The notes under the pieces were generated by a model. It was not told the origin of the DNA, searched no databases, and saw only the letters and a program-made list of their open reading frames with translations. Position numbers and translations under genes: made by a program. Shown here one piece after another: positions 44,606 through 56,220 of a stretch of DNA of 56,439 bases; positions within the stretch are counted from its first letter, which is position 1, and every line of letters starts with the position of its first letter. The stretch spans positions 1-56,439 of the forward strand of contig QANT01004181.1 in NCBI GenBank assembly GCA_003254885.1. Reading direction: 5' to 3'. The DNA is from Purshia tridentata. Taxonomy: Eukaryota; Streptophyta; Magnoliopsida; Rosales; Rosaceae.

Positions 44606-46989
44606 ATGACAAAGCAGAATCTGGTAGTTTCCGATTCCGGAATAAACATGGCGATGGCCATATCGGTTGCCGTCTCCAACTCATCGATTTTCACGGCGGC
44701 GGCGGCGGAGAAGCCTCCGGTGGCACCAGGCGGGTACATCTCCATTTCTAGGAAGAAGTTGATGAACAACTTGAAGAACCTGGAAATTATCAATGGAGGA
44801 GAAAGAATCAACTCCTGGGTGGATTCAATGAGAGCTTCTTCTCCCACCCATATAAAGTCCTTACCTTGTATGAAAGAAGACCACAGTTCTTGGATTGTGA
44901 GTACCAAATTGCCACTCTTGGGTATTTTTGGTTTTTAAGTTTTGGATTAATTTAGAATGATGAATCTGAACTTTGGTTTGTGATATTTGACCATAAAAAC
45001 AGCTTCACCACCCATCAGCCTTGGACATGTTTGAGCAAATTATTGATGCTTCCCAAGGCAAGCAAATAGTGATGTTTTTGGACTATGATGGCACACTATC
45101 CCCCATAGTCGAAGACCCAGATCGAGCTTTCATGTCTGATTCAGTAAGTAGTCCATTCTTTCATGATTCATTCACTGTAGTTTCTTTCTTTGGCTCCTTG
45201 TTTCTAAACTTTTTTCTAAAAACAGATGAGAAAGACAGTGAAGAAACTTGCTCGGTGTTTTCCCACTGCGATAGTGAGTGGAAGATGCAGAGACAAGGTA
45301 CATTTATTTTCAATATACTCTTTTAATATATAACTTTAATTTGTCTTTGTATTTATTCCTGTACTAATTTGTGCACTGTTCTGTACATTTTTGACTGAAG
45401 GTGTACAAATTTGTACGATTGGCAGAGCTGTACTACGCTGGTAGCCATGGCATGGACATTAAAGGTCCAGCAAAAGGTTCAAAATACAAGAAAGTTAGTG
45501 TTTTTCTGTTTTAATTATCACTCTTATGACTTATCATTACTCAAAAACAATTATTTTTGTTTTATTTCTTTCCTAATAATTTATTGTTTCTTTGGTTAAT
45601 TCCTTATTAAACTCTTCAGGGTAGTCAAAGTGTTCTTTGCCAACCAGCAAGTGAATATCTTCCGATGATCGACGAGGTTTACAAACTCTTGGTGGAGAAG
45701 ACTAAATCGACTCCCGGAGCCAAAGTTGAGAACAACAAGTTCTGCCTCTCAGTGCATTTTCGCTGCGTTGATGAAAAGGTACGTTATATATAGTCCAGTC
45801 CTGTACAGTCCAATCCAGTGTAAAAAACACGTTTACAATTATCTAACTAAACCCATGACATGACAGAAATGGAGTGAACTGGCCTTGCAAGTTAGATCAG
45901 TTCTGAAGGAGTACCCAAAGCTTAGACTAACCCAAGGAAGAAAGGTACGTAGGTGTTATGGTCACCTAATTTAATTACTCAGTTGTGCCACAGTCAAATC
46001 TTCATGAAGTTTCATTTGCATTTATTAGTTTAATAAATTATTTTCTTTTTGGTCAACTTAGTATATACATGTGTGGTGTAAGTGAGTTATAGATAGATGT
46101 CTCACTTTCAATGTCTACTTCTCTAATAATGCAGGTGCTAGAAATTCGTCCTACCATCAAATGGGACAAAGGGAAGGCTCTTGAATTTCTGCTTGAGTCA
46201 CTTGGTGAGTTATTTTGCATTGCACTGTTTGTTAATTAATTGAGTCATTAATTGTTAAATAATAATCATATATTATCAATATAGATATCAGAAAATGCAC
46301 AAGTCATCTGTGAGACCTTAGTTTGGTTGTTGGAATATAAATATATGCAATCCAAAGTTTGGCAAATCACAAGTGCTTAGAAGAAAACAAGCCCCAGTAG
46401 TAACCCTTTTTATTATTTTATTTACTTAAAGTAATAATATATATAACTAGAAGATGATTAAAGTAATTTTGTATGATGGTTTTCTTTAATTAATTACTAA
46501 CTGGCATAGTAATTAATCTCTCTCTTTCATCATATAGGATACGCCAATTGCGCGGATGTCTTTCCTGTGTATATTGGAGATGATCGAACGGATGAAGATG
46601 CATTCAAGGTATCCAATGCTTAATTAATTGATTAATTAATTTGAATTAGAGTACATATATACTTTTAATTAGAGACTAATTATAAATTGGCTTTGACTAA
46701 ATAATCAGATACTGAGAGAAAGAGGACAAGGTTTTGGCATTCTTGTCTCAAAAATTCCAAAGGAAACCAACGCAAGTTATTCTTTACAGGAACCAGCTGA
46801 GGTGAGCGTCCAGTGTTGTTGTACTTGAAACTTGTTTGTATCCTTTTTTTGTTTGGATTAATTTCTGGTATGGAATAAATTAATAATTGTATTAACTAAT
46901 TTGTTAAATTATTTTTGAAGGTTATGGACTTTCTTCAGCGTTTGGTTGAGTGGAAACGACAATCAGTACGGGGCCATGCCATGCTGTAA
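44606..46989 (+). CDS. TPPJ: Trehalose-6-phosphate phosphatase, TPPJ-like (10 exons, 378 aa)
   Basis: It hydrolyses trehalose-6-phosphate to trehalose and phosphate, thereby controlling the sugar signal T6P. Exons read by eye with GT/AG borders and matching phases: 44606-44896, 45003-45143, 45226-45297, 45401-45493, 45620-45778, 45867-45944, 46135-46204, 46538-46608, 46709-46801 and 46921-46989, giving 378 residues. HAD motif I is D124-Y-D126-G-T128 (nucleophile D124); the SGR segment lies at 162-164, [13 protein letters not shown] at 179-191, RPTIKWDKG at 283-291 and [10 protein letters not shown] at 315-324. All expected catalytic residues are present and length is normal for the family. 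The N terminus (to about residue 95) is the variable plant extension, with [16 protein letters not shown], closest in memory to Arabidopsis TPPJ; whether it targets plastids was not settled. The ERF A-6 gene upstream repeats a linkage known in Arabidopsis. Confidence 0.94.
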
Positions 46990-48274
46990 AGAGTAGAAGA
47001 TATATATATATATATAATGTCATGCACCCTTACAAGAATTGTTAAAAAGGGGTGGAATGAATTAGATAATGTAACTTTCTGTTCAGAGTTAAGTGGAAAA
47101 AAACAACTTGGCCAGAAAAAAAAAAAGGACGAAGAAAAAGAAAAAAAAAAAAAGTAACTTTTTCTTCGCTTGAAGGNAAAAAAATGTAACTTTTTCTTCG
47201 CTTGAAGGCCTTGTACATTTTGTAACTATCTGTGTACAAGGAAAAGGATAAGTAACTTTGTAAGTTTATAAATGCATATATAGTTATTTTACTCTCTCTC
47301 TCTCTCTCAAAAATTCCTAATTATAACAATAAAAATATGGTTGGATTAAACTACATGTATGTAGTGCTTGTTAGCTCAATTTGAACGGTTTTAAAATTAT
47401 TCATAATGCATTCAAGTTCGATCTTCTTCTGTAAATAAATAAATAAAAATCTACATATATCATTTCTCTAAATGCGGTGAAGTATGGTCCCATATATCAT
47501 GTACGAAAGTGAAGGGTAGAAAAATGTAGAAAGAAAGAAATATATATATATATATAGGTGTAGTTTTATCTATATTTAAAATAATCAATGGAGAAGTGAG
47601 AATTAGACCAATAATTTATAGACTTATACGGGGATTAATTTTTCCTCTGAAACTAATTTTTATTCACTTTTCCTCCTAAAAGTTAAATACTCTTATTTTG
47701 CTTCCCAAATTTTACACTCTCATCTACATCCTCAACTTCATCCATTAATTATCTAGAGTTCTAAAGCTTCGTTTTGAGTAATCTTTATATGGTTGTAAAT
47801 AAGAAATGTATAGCTTCAAAACGAATATAAGACTGCTGATTTTGTTGGAGGTTTGATAGGTCAAAAGTCATGTTAAAATAGAGATAAAAATTGGACTAAT
47901 AGAAGACACCTAGCTATCTAAACATAAGAAAATATTTATTTCGATCTTCACAAGATAATTTCACCGATTTTCAATTCCTTTCCCTCTACAAAAAGGCCAT
48001 CATCACAAATAACATCAATATCATTGGATAGTGTATATGCTTTTTGGTTTTTCTTTTTTATCAAAATATATGCTTCTTAGTTTAATGGAGCTATTCGCAA
48101 TTATATGAAGGGCAAGTTGTTCACATTGTCCTTAATTTTGGTTGACTTTTTCTTTGGACAAACATTAATTTGGTTGATTAAGTGAGCAGAAATTAATGAG
48201 TTAAACTTGGTCCATATTAAATTTTTCTTAATAGCATCATATGTTTGTTTAAAGAATTAAAGCTTAAGTTAATT
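46990..48274. other. TPP 3' UTR and downstream AT-rich DNA with an ambiguous base
   Basis: The 3' UTR probably ends near 47.28 kb. It contains A-rich runs and two direct copies of about 27 bases, with TAACTTTTTCTTCGCTTGAA, near 47155-47176 and 47187-47208. An N at 47177 lies exactly between them, so the repeat may be an assembly artefact. From 47.3 to 48.27 kb no gene or element was found. Confidence 0.4.
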
Positions 48275-48451
48275 ACCAACGAAGGTTGGCCTGAGTGAAA
48301 GGGGCTCTGGTCGTTTAAGCAAGTGGTCTCATGTTCGAGCCCTTGTGGATGCAGAAAACTTTCTTGGGAGAGGTCCCCGCCTTTGGCGTCCGACCGTACT
48401 TCGAGGGATTAGTCCTAAGCGCATGCCTAGGGATACCCTAGAAAACCAAAA
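48275..48451 (+). mobile_element. Intact-looking tRNA-derived SINE with 16-bp target duplication
   Basis: The 177-bp unit has a box A-like TTGGCCTGAGTGAAAGG near 48286, a box B-like GTTCGAGCCC near 48333, a G/C-rich body and an A-rich 3' end (CCAAAAAA). It is flanked by an exact 16-bp duplication, AAAGCTTAAGTTAATT, at 48259-48274 and 48452-48467. These are the hallmarks of a SINE mobilised by LINE machinery. Box spacing fits a tRNA-like head. An open frame starting at 48345 overlaps it and is not a gene. Confidence 0.88.
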
Positions 48452-48467
48452 AAAGCTTAAGTTAATT

Positions 48468-48737
48468 GGGTCCAGTATTGTAGGAACCGGGTACAGGGAG
48501 GTTGGTTTTGGTTGGGTGCTTTACTGCCTTGCAAAGACCCTAAATTAATTATTACATAATTAACACCAAAACTGGTTTAAAAATACTGATTAAAGTCTTA
48601 AAAGAAGAAATATAAGTAAATTAATCCATCACTTGTCCTTCATATATGTTTCATATACTCGTACTAATTCAATCCGGCCTGGTAAATTAAACTTCGATCA
48701 CCATGCATCCCCAATGAAGTACTATGATAATTAAACA

Positions 48738-48772
<35 letters not shown>

Positions 48773-51700
48773 TCCATGCATTAGTCACTAATTAACCAAC
48801 AATGAAATGCAAGTCGTCCTAGACTCCTAGCTAGAGGGACATATATATATATAGACTCGATCTGTATATATATATGTATATGTCCTTAATTACCCTGAGG
48901 AGTTTCTGGTATTTGAAGATAAGATTACACATTGAACCCATATAAGTGATTGGACCACTAATTGGAGATTCAAGTATTAACTATGATCCAAGATCCTTCT
49001 TTGCGTTTAATCGATCGATCGTATATACGTGTCGCGCTGAGTCAAAAGGATTCATGAGCTACATATATATTTTATATATTCTAGTTTTTAACTTTTTTAT
49101 TTTTATATAGTACAAGTAATCATATGAGCTAGATATTTAAGGTTTGGAAATAAGGTGGTGTACCAAGCAGTTCAGTCCCATTTTAAGTTTCACCCTCAAT
49201 CCATCTTTTGATCTCGATCAGTTAACCACAGCTGGCAAATTTTAAAGAATTAATATTAGTCTGATTCCTTTCCTTAGATCATGTATACAGATGGCCAAAA
49301 AAGATCATGTATACAGACAAAAATAGAAAAAAAAAAGTAATATATAAATTATATAATGTAAGAAAAAAAAAAAAGGGCAGATATCAAGTATAAAATGGCA
49401 TTCACGATGTACAGAACTAAAAATATCTCCAATGCATTGGTGGACACCTGTATATCAAATGATTATTCCATCTCCCTATGATCAATAATTGGTGTGCCAG
49501 GACCTTTTCTTTTATGATCACAAGACTAAAAGCTCAAGGTATGAAGTGATGCAAGTTGGCAACTAAAACATAGTCTTTTTTTATGAGATCGAGTTTTACT
49601 AATTAAACAAATGTGTGTACAATAGTTGAGGACCTCAGTATGTGAGTTCCACATCGATAAATGGTGACAAACGATTGTCCATGCAAGTTTGATGAGTGAC
49701 CGGACGGAAAATCTCTCTCTATTATTGTCGCTTACAATTGGTTATAAAAAGGGCTAGCTTGCTCTTCAAGTATTCAAAATTAAAATTCTCCAAGTAATGT
49801 CCATAGTATTGAGAAGACAACTACTAAATTAATTATAATGAAATAAAATTAATTAGTACTAATTAATTAAAGGGAATTAACCTAATTGCCTCTGGGATTC
49901 ATGTTATATATACACATGCCCTGCTTCTTTTTCAATTCGCATAACAGATATCTTTCTAAATCAATAGTAAATACAACCTTTTCTCGATCAGACAAAGAAA
50001 GAGAAAAGATATCGGATATTATACTTAAGATGCTTTTGAAATTCCTTTTTTTTATGAGTTGGAACACATGTACGTGAATTAATATAATAAATCTTCAAAG
50101 CACAAATCATGTGAAATTGACTGCATATTTTACACACCCTAAAAGCTGTGCCATTGTTCTTGAAACAAACATATTCAATTCAAAACTCCCTTGTGGGAGG
50201 TATATACATATATACACTACCCTGAAAAACCCCACAAAATATAGAAAACAATAATCATTTCATGATCAAATTTAGACATTGCTAACAAACAAGAACAAGT
50301 CTACGCTATTGGATACTTAGATTTGAAGAAACCCCACCATGCATAGAGAGATGAATGGAATCTGTCTCATTTTTAGGGCTCGGAACTTTTTCTTTTTTAA
50401 ACAAAAACTTTGTAAGAAGAGATTGTGGAGAAATATGACAACTTTTTGAATAATATTAATGTGCGCGGTCACCAATTATTATTTTTATTTTTGAAATCCT
50501 CACTGATGTGGTAGAATTTCATTTATTTTTTTAATTGAACTCATATCGTGGTCAAAATCTTATTTATTTATAATTATCGAGCAACTATTATAGTATACAC
50601 ACATCAACTGATAATAAAAAGTTCGAATAATAGTTGGTGTTTTAGTATTACACACTACCCTTTTCGATTAGGATTGTGAAAGTGAAACCTTCCACTAGCA
50701 AGCATGGTACGGGAATCTATGTATGGTTGAATGAGGAGTTGGAATCCACTTAAAAGGAGGGTTTGATGTGAAGAAAAAACATGGATTTTGGAATGGAGAC
50801 ACGAACATGCCTCCAAGGCTTTGAGCCTTTGACAACCTCGGCTCTCTTTTAGTACGTGGAAAGATGAAGTCCACTTAGTTCAACCCCATATCATTGTTGC
50901 CTTAACTCAATTAAAATAACCCTTTTATTGAAAGCCTTCAATTATTGGTGGAAAGGAAAGTAAGAGGACCCTCCTTGCCCAACTCCCCCCAATGTGTCCA
51001 ATTTTCAAGCCAAAAATCTCTCTTCCTTTTAATTGTTTTTAGTCTCCTCTCCATCATTATTCAGGTCCTTAGAAAAAGAAACCTAGTTTAGATCTTGTTT
51101 GTAGCTAGACTTATATGCATTATAATATAAGTGTGCAAGCTAGCTAGTCTCATGGATTATTGGCACATATTTTAGTTATGGTCTGCATAAATCCCTCTTG
51201 CTCCCACCAACCCAAACCATAGGATAAAAAAATATGAATCAAAATTGATTCATGTGTACTTAAAACAATACAAGAGACTATAATATACACCAAATACTTA
51301 AAGAAATGGTGATTTAATTGCGATTCATGTATACATACGATTGTGCAGTTGGGCCATGGGAGAGGAAAAGGAACCTTATGGCAAGCACTGTGAAGGTGTC
51401 AACTGTGTCAGTAGTTATGTTGGGTCGACAATGGTCCTTAGACATACGTGTAGACTGTAGACTACTTGTTGTGCGCTTGAAATAGAGTTTTTTTTACACG
51501 TGTTTAGCCCTAGAGAATTGGTCCCCGCATTGAAGGTCGAGCCACAGAGGCGGTGGCTCTGTCTTGGAATAATATTGTTACATATAAATACATATATATG
51601 CAATGTCTGTATTGACTATTGAGTATGGAGATGGTGATTAATTGGTTGGGTATGACAAAAAGCTTTGGTCACATGGATTCACATGTGATCCAGATGCCCT

Positions 51701-53323
51701 TGAACAGATTGTGATGGGGGAGCAAATGAAGAGTTCATGTGTGTATATGGGTCATTCATTCATTGGTCGAATTGGTCGAACTTGTCAGATACTCAGAATG
51801 CTGCTTGCTCTTGACTTAAATGTATGAAAGAGACTGATGGAGGAATATATGATGAATAATTGGAGGGTGTTCATGGGTCATTGGTGGGTCAAATAGTATT
51901 AGTTGCATGCATGAATATATGCCATATATTTATCTTTTGCGAGTAGCTAGAGAGGACGTATATGAGCTGTTGTAATTGCGTCAGTAATTGACTCACTGAA
52001 TCAGTGAATTGCAAATCCTCTTATAACATTATTGAATATCGAAGCTAGCTAGCTAGGCTCAAGAACTTGTCTCTCCTTTCGTGATCTCAATTAATGTCAC
52101 ATAGCAAAGCTCCAGAAAGAACAGAAATTATGAAGAACACCATGACAATATTGTAAATTAATGATTTTTTTTGTTGTTGGGGGAAAAAGAAACAATACTG
52201 CCAGGCATAACATGAGTTGGTGAACAAAAGTTTTAAAAATGAATCTACATTCAACTAGATCTCATCTTTTATTTCGGTAATTAGTATATTGAAAACATGA
52301 GTACTTTAAAGTAAAATTGACTATTTGAGGAGGCCAAAAAAAGAGAGGACTATTTGAAAACTAAAAATGTATTAAAATTAAACGGAATGAATTAGATTAA
52401 AATACAAACATTTGAATTAAATAGTAATCATTTATTAAATTATCGATAAATTAGTAGATCTTCATACCAGTCGATCCCCAAGTTATTAATTAATTATAAA
52501 GGCTTAATGTAAGCTGCAGCAGCTACTAGTTATATATATATATATGCATTGAAAAGTGTTTTTACCATCTCTAAGTTCCCTTTTAACTAAGTTCATAAGA
52601 ATAAATTAAGGACGTACAAAAGGTAACATATAATAGTCACCCCAGTCAGCTTCACATAGTAAAGAATACTTTCGATTATTTAATGACAAGAGATTTTTGA
52701 ACAAACATGGAATATAATGTATCTTGTTCCTAAATAAGAAGATCCAATCCGGATCCTCTAGTAATCTTTTTCGTGTTCCTTTTTAATATATAAAAAATAA
52801 CGTTATTTTGGATATAAACACAATATCAACCAAAAATTAGCTAAGAATTCCTGTTTCAAAAAAGACAGCACTTTGGATAAAATTATTTGTTAGTACATAA
52901 CAATTATTGTTACCATAATTAATTAGTATTAATGAAACAATAATCCCGAGAAAGAGCACCAAGCATGGTTCCAACTAACCATGTGCTAGTGTACTCCATG
53001 AAAGGAAAAGGTGGGAGGTGTCTTTGTGAGATCTGCATAATTAGTAAGCTGTAAAGTATATGTTCAGGAGAAAAAGAAGGTGGCCTGCTCTAATTCAAAG
53101 CATACACAACTAAAGTTTCCCTCCTTTCCCCAACACTCTCTTTTAAAGTACTACTACCTCTCTAAAGCTTAAAGCCACTTTCTTGTTTTGCAAAAACAAA
53201 TGTCTTATGCGCACAACAATTGGTCCACTTTGGCAGATCTCATATATATCCATCATGTATGGAGTAAAACATATATATATATATATATGCATATTGCATT
53301 CCCACCATCCATGGTCTTGTTCA
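48468..53323. other. Gene-free AT-rich stretch of about 4.8 kb
   Basis: An (AT)15 microsatellite lies at 48741-48770 and further AT tracts near 48841, 52525 and 53270. A small hairpin GAGCCAC/GTGGCTC lies at 51539-51559. Frames at 49882-50077, 51415-51603 and 51642-51827 have no domain. The last five bases, GTTCA at 53319-53323, are one copy of the solo-LTR target duplication. Confidence 0.3.
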
Positions 53324-54034
53324 TGTTGGGATTGGTCCAGCCCATGAGGTTTAATTGAAGATCTAGAATCTTCTACTTCTTTCTAGTTAGTGCAAGAGGT
53401 TTAATTGAAGATCTAGAATCTTCTACTTCTTTCTAGTTAGTGCAAGTTGGCTAAAGTTCAAGAAGTTTGTAGAGAATTCTACAAGACTTGGGTGGTGAAC
53501 TTTTCTCCAAGTTGCTAGAAGGATCCAAGAGTTGGTGGACTTTTCTCCAAGTTGCTAGAAGGATCCATCCATGGCTATAAAAGGAGGATGAGGCTTGGCA
53601 TTTAAGATCAAGCTATCAAGGCCTTCTCAAGGTCTTCAACTCAAGGTGTGAGAGTTCACTAAGGGAGTTGTGTGTGAGAGGGAAGGCAACTTAAGCAAGT
53701 TGTCTTCTCAAGGTCTTCAACTCAAGGTGTGAGAGTTCACTAAGGGAGTTGTGTGTGAGAGGGCAAGGCTTGGGTAGAGTAATCTTCTAGTTGAGAGAGG
53801 GTGTACAAGGGGTGTATCCTATTGGGTACAAGGGCTCGGGTTTGGGATTAAACTCTTGAGTGTAATTCTTGTACAAGGTTATTTCTCTCATAGTGAAGGA
53901 AACTCTTCGTGGACGTAGGCAGGATTTTGCCGAACCACGTTAAATTCTTGGTGCTCTCTTGTTTTCTTTTATTGGCTTGTGTATTTTATTCTTCCATCAC
54001 ATATTTGTCGTGGCGAGGGGATTTATTCCCAACA
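53324..54034. mobile_element. Solo LTR, copia type, with internal duplications
   Basis: The 711-bp unit begins TGTTGGGATT and ends ATTCCCAACA, with an exact 5-bp duplication GTTCA at 53319-53323 and 54035-54039. A GTGGACGTAGGC...GAACCACGTTAAAT region near 53910-53945 is characteristic of plant Ty1/copia LTRs read on the plus strand. No internal retroelement sequence flanks it, so it is a solo LTR left by recombination. Three separate tandem duplications lie inside: a 50-bp unit at 53347-53446 (GAGGTTTAATTGAAGATCTA), a unit of about 41 bp near 53500-53570 (GGTGGACTTTTCTCCAAGTT; the two starts are about 40 bases apart) and a unit of about 90 bp near 53620-53765 (TCTCAAGGTCTTCAACTCAA). Confidence 0.9.
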
Positions 54035-54039
54035 GTTCA

Positions 54040-55449
54040 TGAATGCATGGATGGTACATTTGCTTCTAGATATATATATCAATAATATTTGGCTCCTATG
54101 TTGGGCTTTCTTCAATTGGTGCATATGAGATTGGGATAAATTGGCTCTTATTGTTGGGCTTGTTGGATTTGGTACATAAGAGATTTATATATGTTGTAAA
54201 AAGATTTATGGGCTAAAGTCACTTGTGAGCTACAGCGCAAGGCAGTTATGACGCGATATCACTTTTAGCAGTCTCAATTTATAGTTTGACAACATAATAT
54301 TATCAAGACATGAAAAGTCTTCCATGCAGAAGCCCAGTGCAGAAGAAACTTTAGTCTTAGGTAGGTTTCCCGCACCCAGCCCACATTGGGCTTCTACGGG
54401 AGATGAAAGCCCTACCAAGACATATATATAGTTAGGGTCTACAACTTGCAGAGCATAACACTTACATACAACTTATGGCCAAACCCTCTGGTATTAGTAT
54501 CACTGAACTTGATATTTATTAGTTGGATTGTGTGAAGAAGGAAATACTATTTTAATAACTGAAAAACAATTTTTATAGATAGAATTGAAATTTTTATTTA
54601 ATAAGTTTCTCTGATAGAATTGTTGATGCAAATTGATGTTGCTTCACACAGACCTAGTTTGTCAGATTCTGTCTCAACTCTCACTCTCATTCCCCTCATG
54701 GGTATGGGCCCAACTTTTGGTTTATTTCTGGGCCTGCTTTACCAAGATATTTTGTGCATTAGTAGGGTTAAGAAACATTTTGCTAACCTTTTGGCAAAAA
54801 TAAAACGAAATATAGGCCTGCATTCTATAGCCTAATAATGTAAAGGTCCTAAAGGATGCACAATAATTGGGATAACTGATGCCCCCATGCGCGACTAGCT
54901 TTGAGAGACTTGACAGCAATGAAGTTGACACAAACATAAACTTAAGTTTATTTTGCTTGTTTTTTCTAATCAAGTGAAATGTGATATATATATATTTTGA
55001 TACATAGATCTTGCAAACCCAAAAACATCCTCAATCACAAGACAAGCATTTTGTATTTAGGGGAGAAATATCCAAGACATGAGTGCCCAATTCAGTGAGA
55101 ACGAACCAAGTTAATATTTGATATAATTAATTAAGAGTTGAAATAAGAATATCGATCCAAGACAATTTGATGACTTATCTTACATAAGGATTTCTTTTCA
55201 CAAATTGAGAGTAGAATTTTCTGTACATAATGTTTCGGTTATAAAAAATAAAAAAATTTACAAAATGAAAGGAGATGCATATTAAAGGTATAAACATATG
55301 CCTTTCTGATTCAAATGACAACCTTAACATTGCACAACTAACATCACCACCACCATTAATTCCTGCAAATAAAATCAGAAATTAAGAAGAACATATAAAT
55401 ATATCACCGGCCACCGCCTTAATTATTTACCATATTGACCTTCATTCAA
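54040..55449. other. Unassigned DNA between the solo LTR and the NHL gene
   Basis: Two degenerate direct repeats of about 50 bases occur at about 54090-54135 and 54142-54187, both reading TTGGCTC, TGTTGGGCTT, TTGG and ATAAGAGAT-type blocks. Frames at 54230-54418 and 54620-54973 have no recognisable domain. The part next to 55449 should be the 3' UTR of the minus-strand NHL gene. Confidence 0.3.
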
Positions 55450-56220
55450 TCAGGGCTTGAATGTAGCTTCACATTCTTGATGTTGGACACGTGTACCCTC
55501 CCCCAACGTAGTCACCTTGAATTTGCATTCAACTTCTGTGTTCATGTCCCATTTCTTGAGAATCCCATATCGAATCTTTACCGGAAGCTCCATTTTCAGA
55601 GACAAAGGCAGAGGCGTTTTGGACTTGGTTTGATTCATGCTCTTGTCAACCTCATGAGGCAACGCTGCATTTAATCCGTTTAGAACAAGATGAACAGTTT
55701 GAGAATTGTTTTCGTCTTGGTGCATAGATGGGAATTTTCCCTTGCCAAATTTGCTTTGTTTGAACAGAAGGGCAGTCCCTCCATTGGCTTCATAGCTTAT
55801 GCCCATCTTTTCATTTGGGTTACTCACTTTCAAGGAGACCTCATAATTTGGATGTGAATTCTTGGTAGAAGATTTTGATTTTGGATGCTTTACAAGGACT
55901 TTGGTGATGGAAAATGTAGGCTCTTTAGGGTGCAACTTTAGGTACAATGTGAGCAAGGTTATGCCAAGTATGAGAAAGAGAAGAAACACAATGATGCAAA
56001 TCACAAAGCATTTGGACTTGTATCGGGGGCTCTTCTTTGTGGCCGGGTTGCGGTGGCGTTCCACGATTAGGGCGTTCTCGGGGGGCGGGACACGGTAGAT
56101 TTGGTCTTTGGGAATTCGGATTACGTACGTTTCTTGAGGGGGGCGGCCGGGTGGAAGCGGGAGGGGCACTAATTGTTTCTCGGCACCGTCCTCGGCAGCA
56201 GGTGGGCCCCGCTCCTCCAT
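55450..56220 (-). CDS. NDR1/HIN1-like (LEA_2) membrane protein, NHL6/NHL13-like
   Basis: A single frame encodes 256 residues. The N terminus is Pro-rich and cytosolic in type, with the motif TYVIRIPKDQIYRVPPPENA (31-50), like that of Arabidopsis NHL13. A basic stretch (62-70) precedes one membrane segment at about 71-94 (CFVICIIVFLLFLILGITLL). The rest is a LEA_2 domain with VSNPNEKMGISYE (132-144), the hallmark of the family, and several possible N-glycosylation sites. NDR1/HIN1-like proteins sit in the plasma membrane or endomembranes and act in pathogen and stress responses; the role of this one is not shown. The ATG at 56218-56220 is the first in frame and gives a normal family length. 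Only about 220 bp of leader lies inside the window. Confidence 0.88.
   Translation of the reverse strand: MEERGPPAAEDGAEKQLVPLPLPPGRPPQETYVIRIPKDQIYRVPPPENALIVERHRNPATKKSPRYKSKCFVICIIVFLLFLILGITLLTLYLKLHPKEPTFSITKVLVKHPKSKSSTKNSHPNYEVSLKVSNPNEKMGISYEANGGTALLFKQSKFGKGKFPSMHQDENNSQTVHLVLNGLNAALPHEVDKSMNQTKSKTPLPLSLKMELPVKIRYGILKKWDMNTEVECKFKVTTLGEGTRVQHQECEATFKP

Noticed and set aside
48345..48548. A 67-codon frame
   Set aside because: It lies mostly within the SINE at 48275-48451 and has no domain.
51539..51559. Hairpin GAGCCAC/GTGGCTC
   Set aside because: A 7-bp stem alone is expected by chance in 56 kb and no T-run or RNA gene context accompanies it.
53340..53770. Regular duplicated segments suggesting a CRISPR-like or minisatellite array
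   Set aside because: They are adjacent pairs of different units inside a solo LTR with clear ends and target duplication, in a plant genome.
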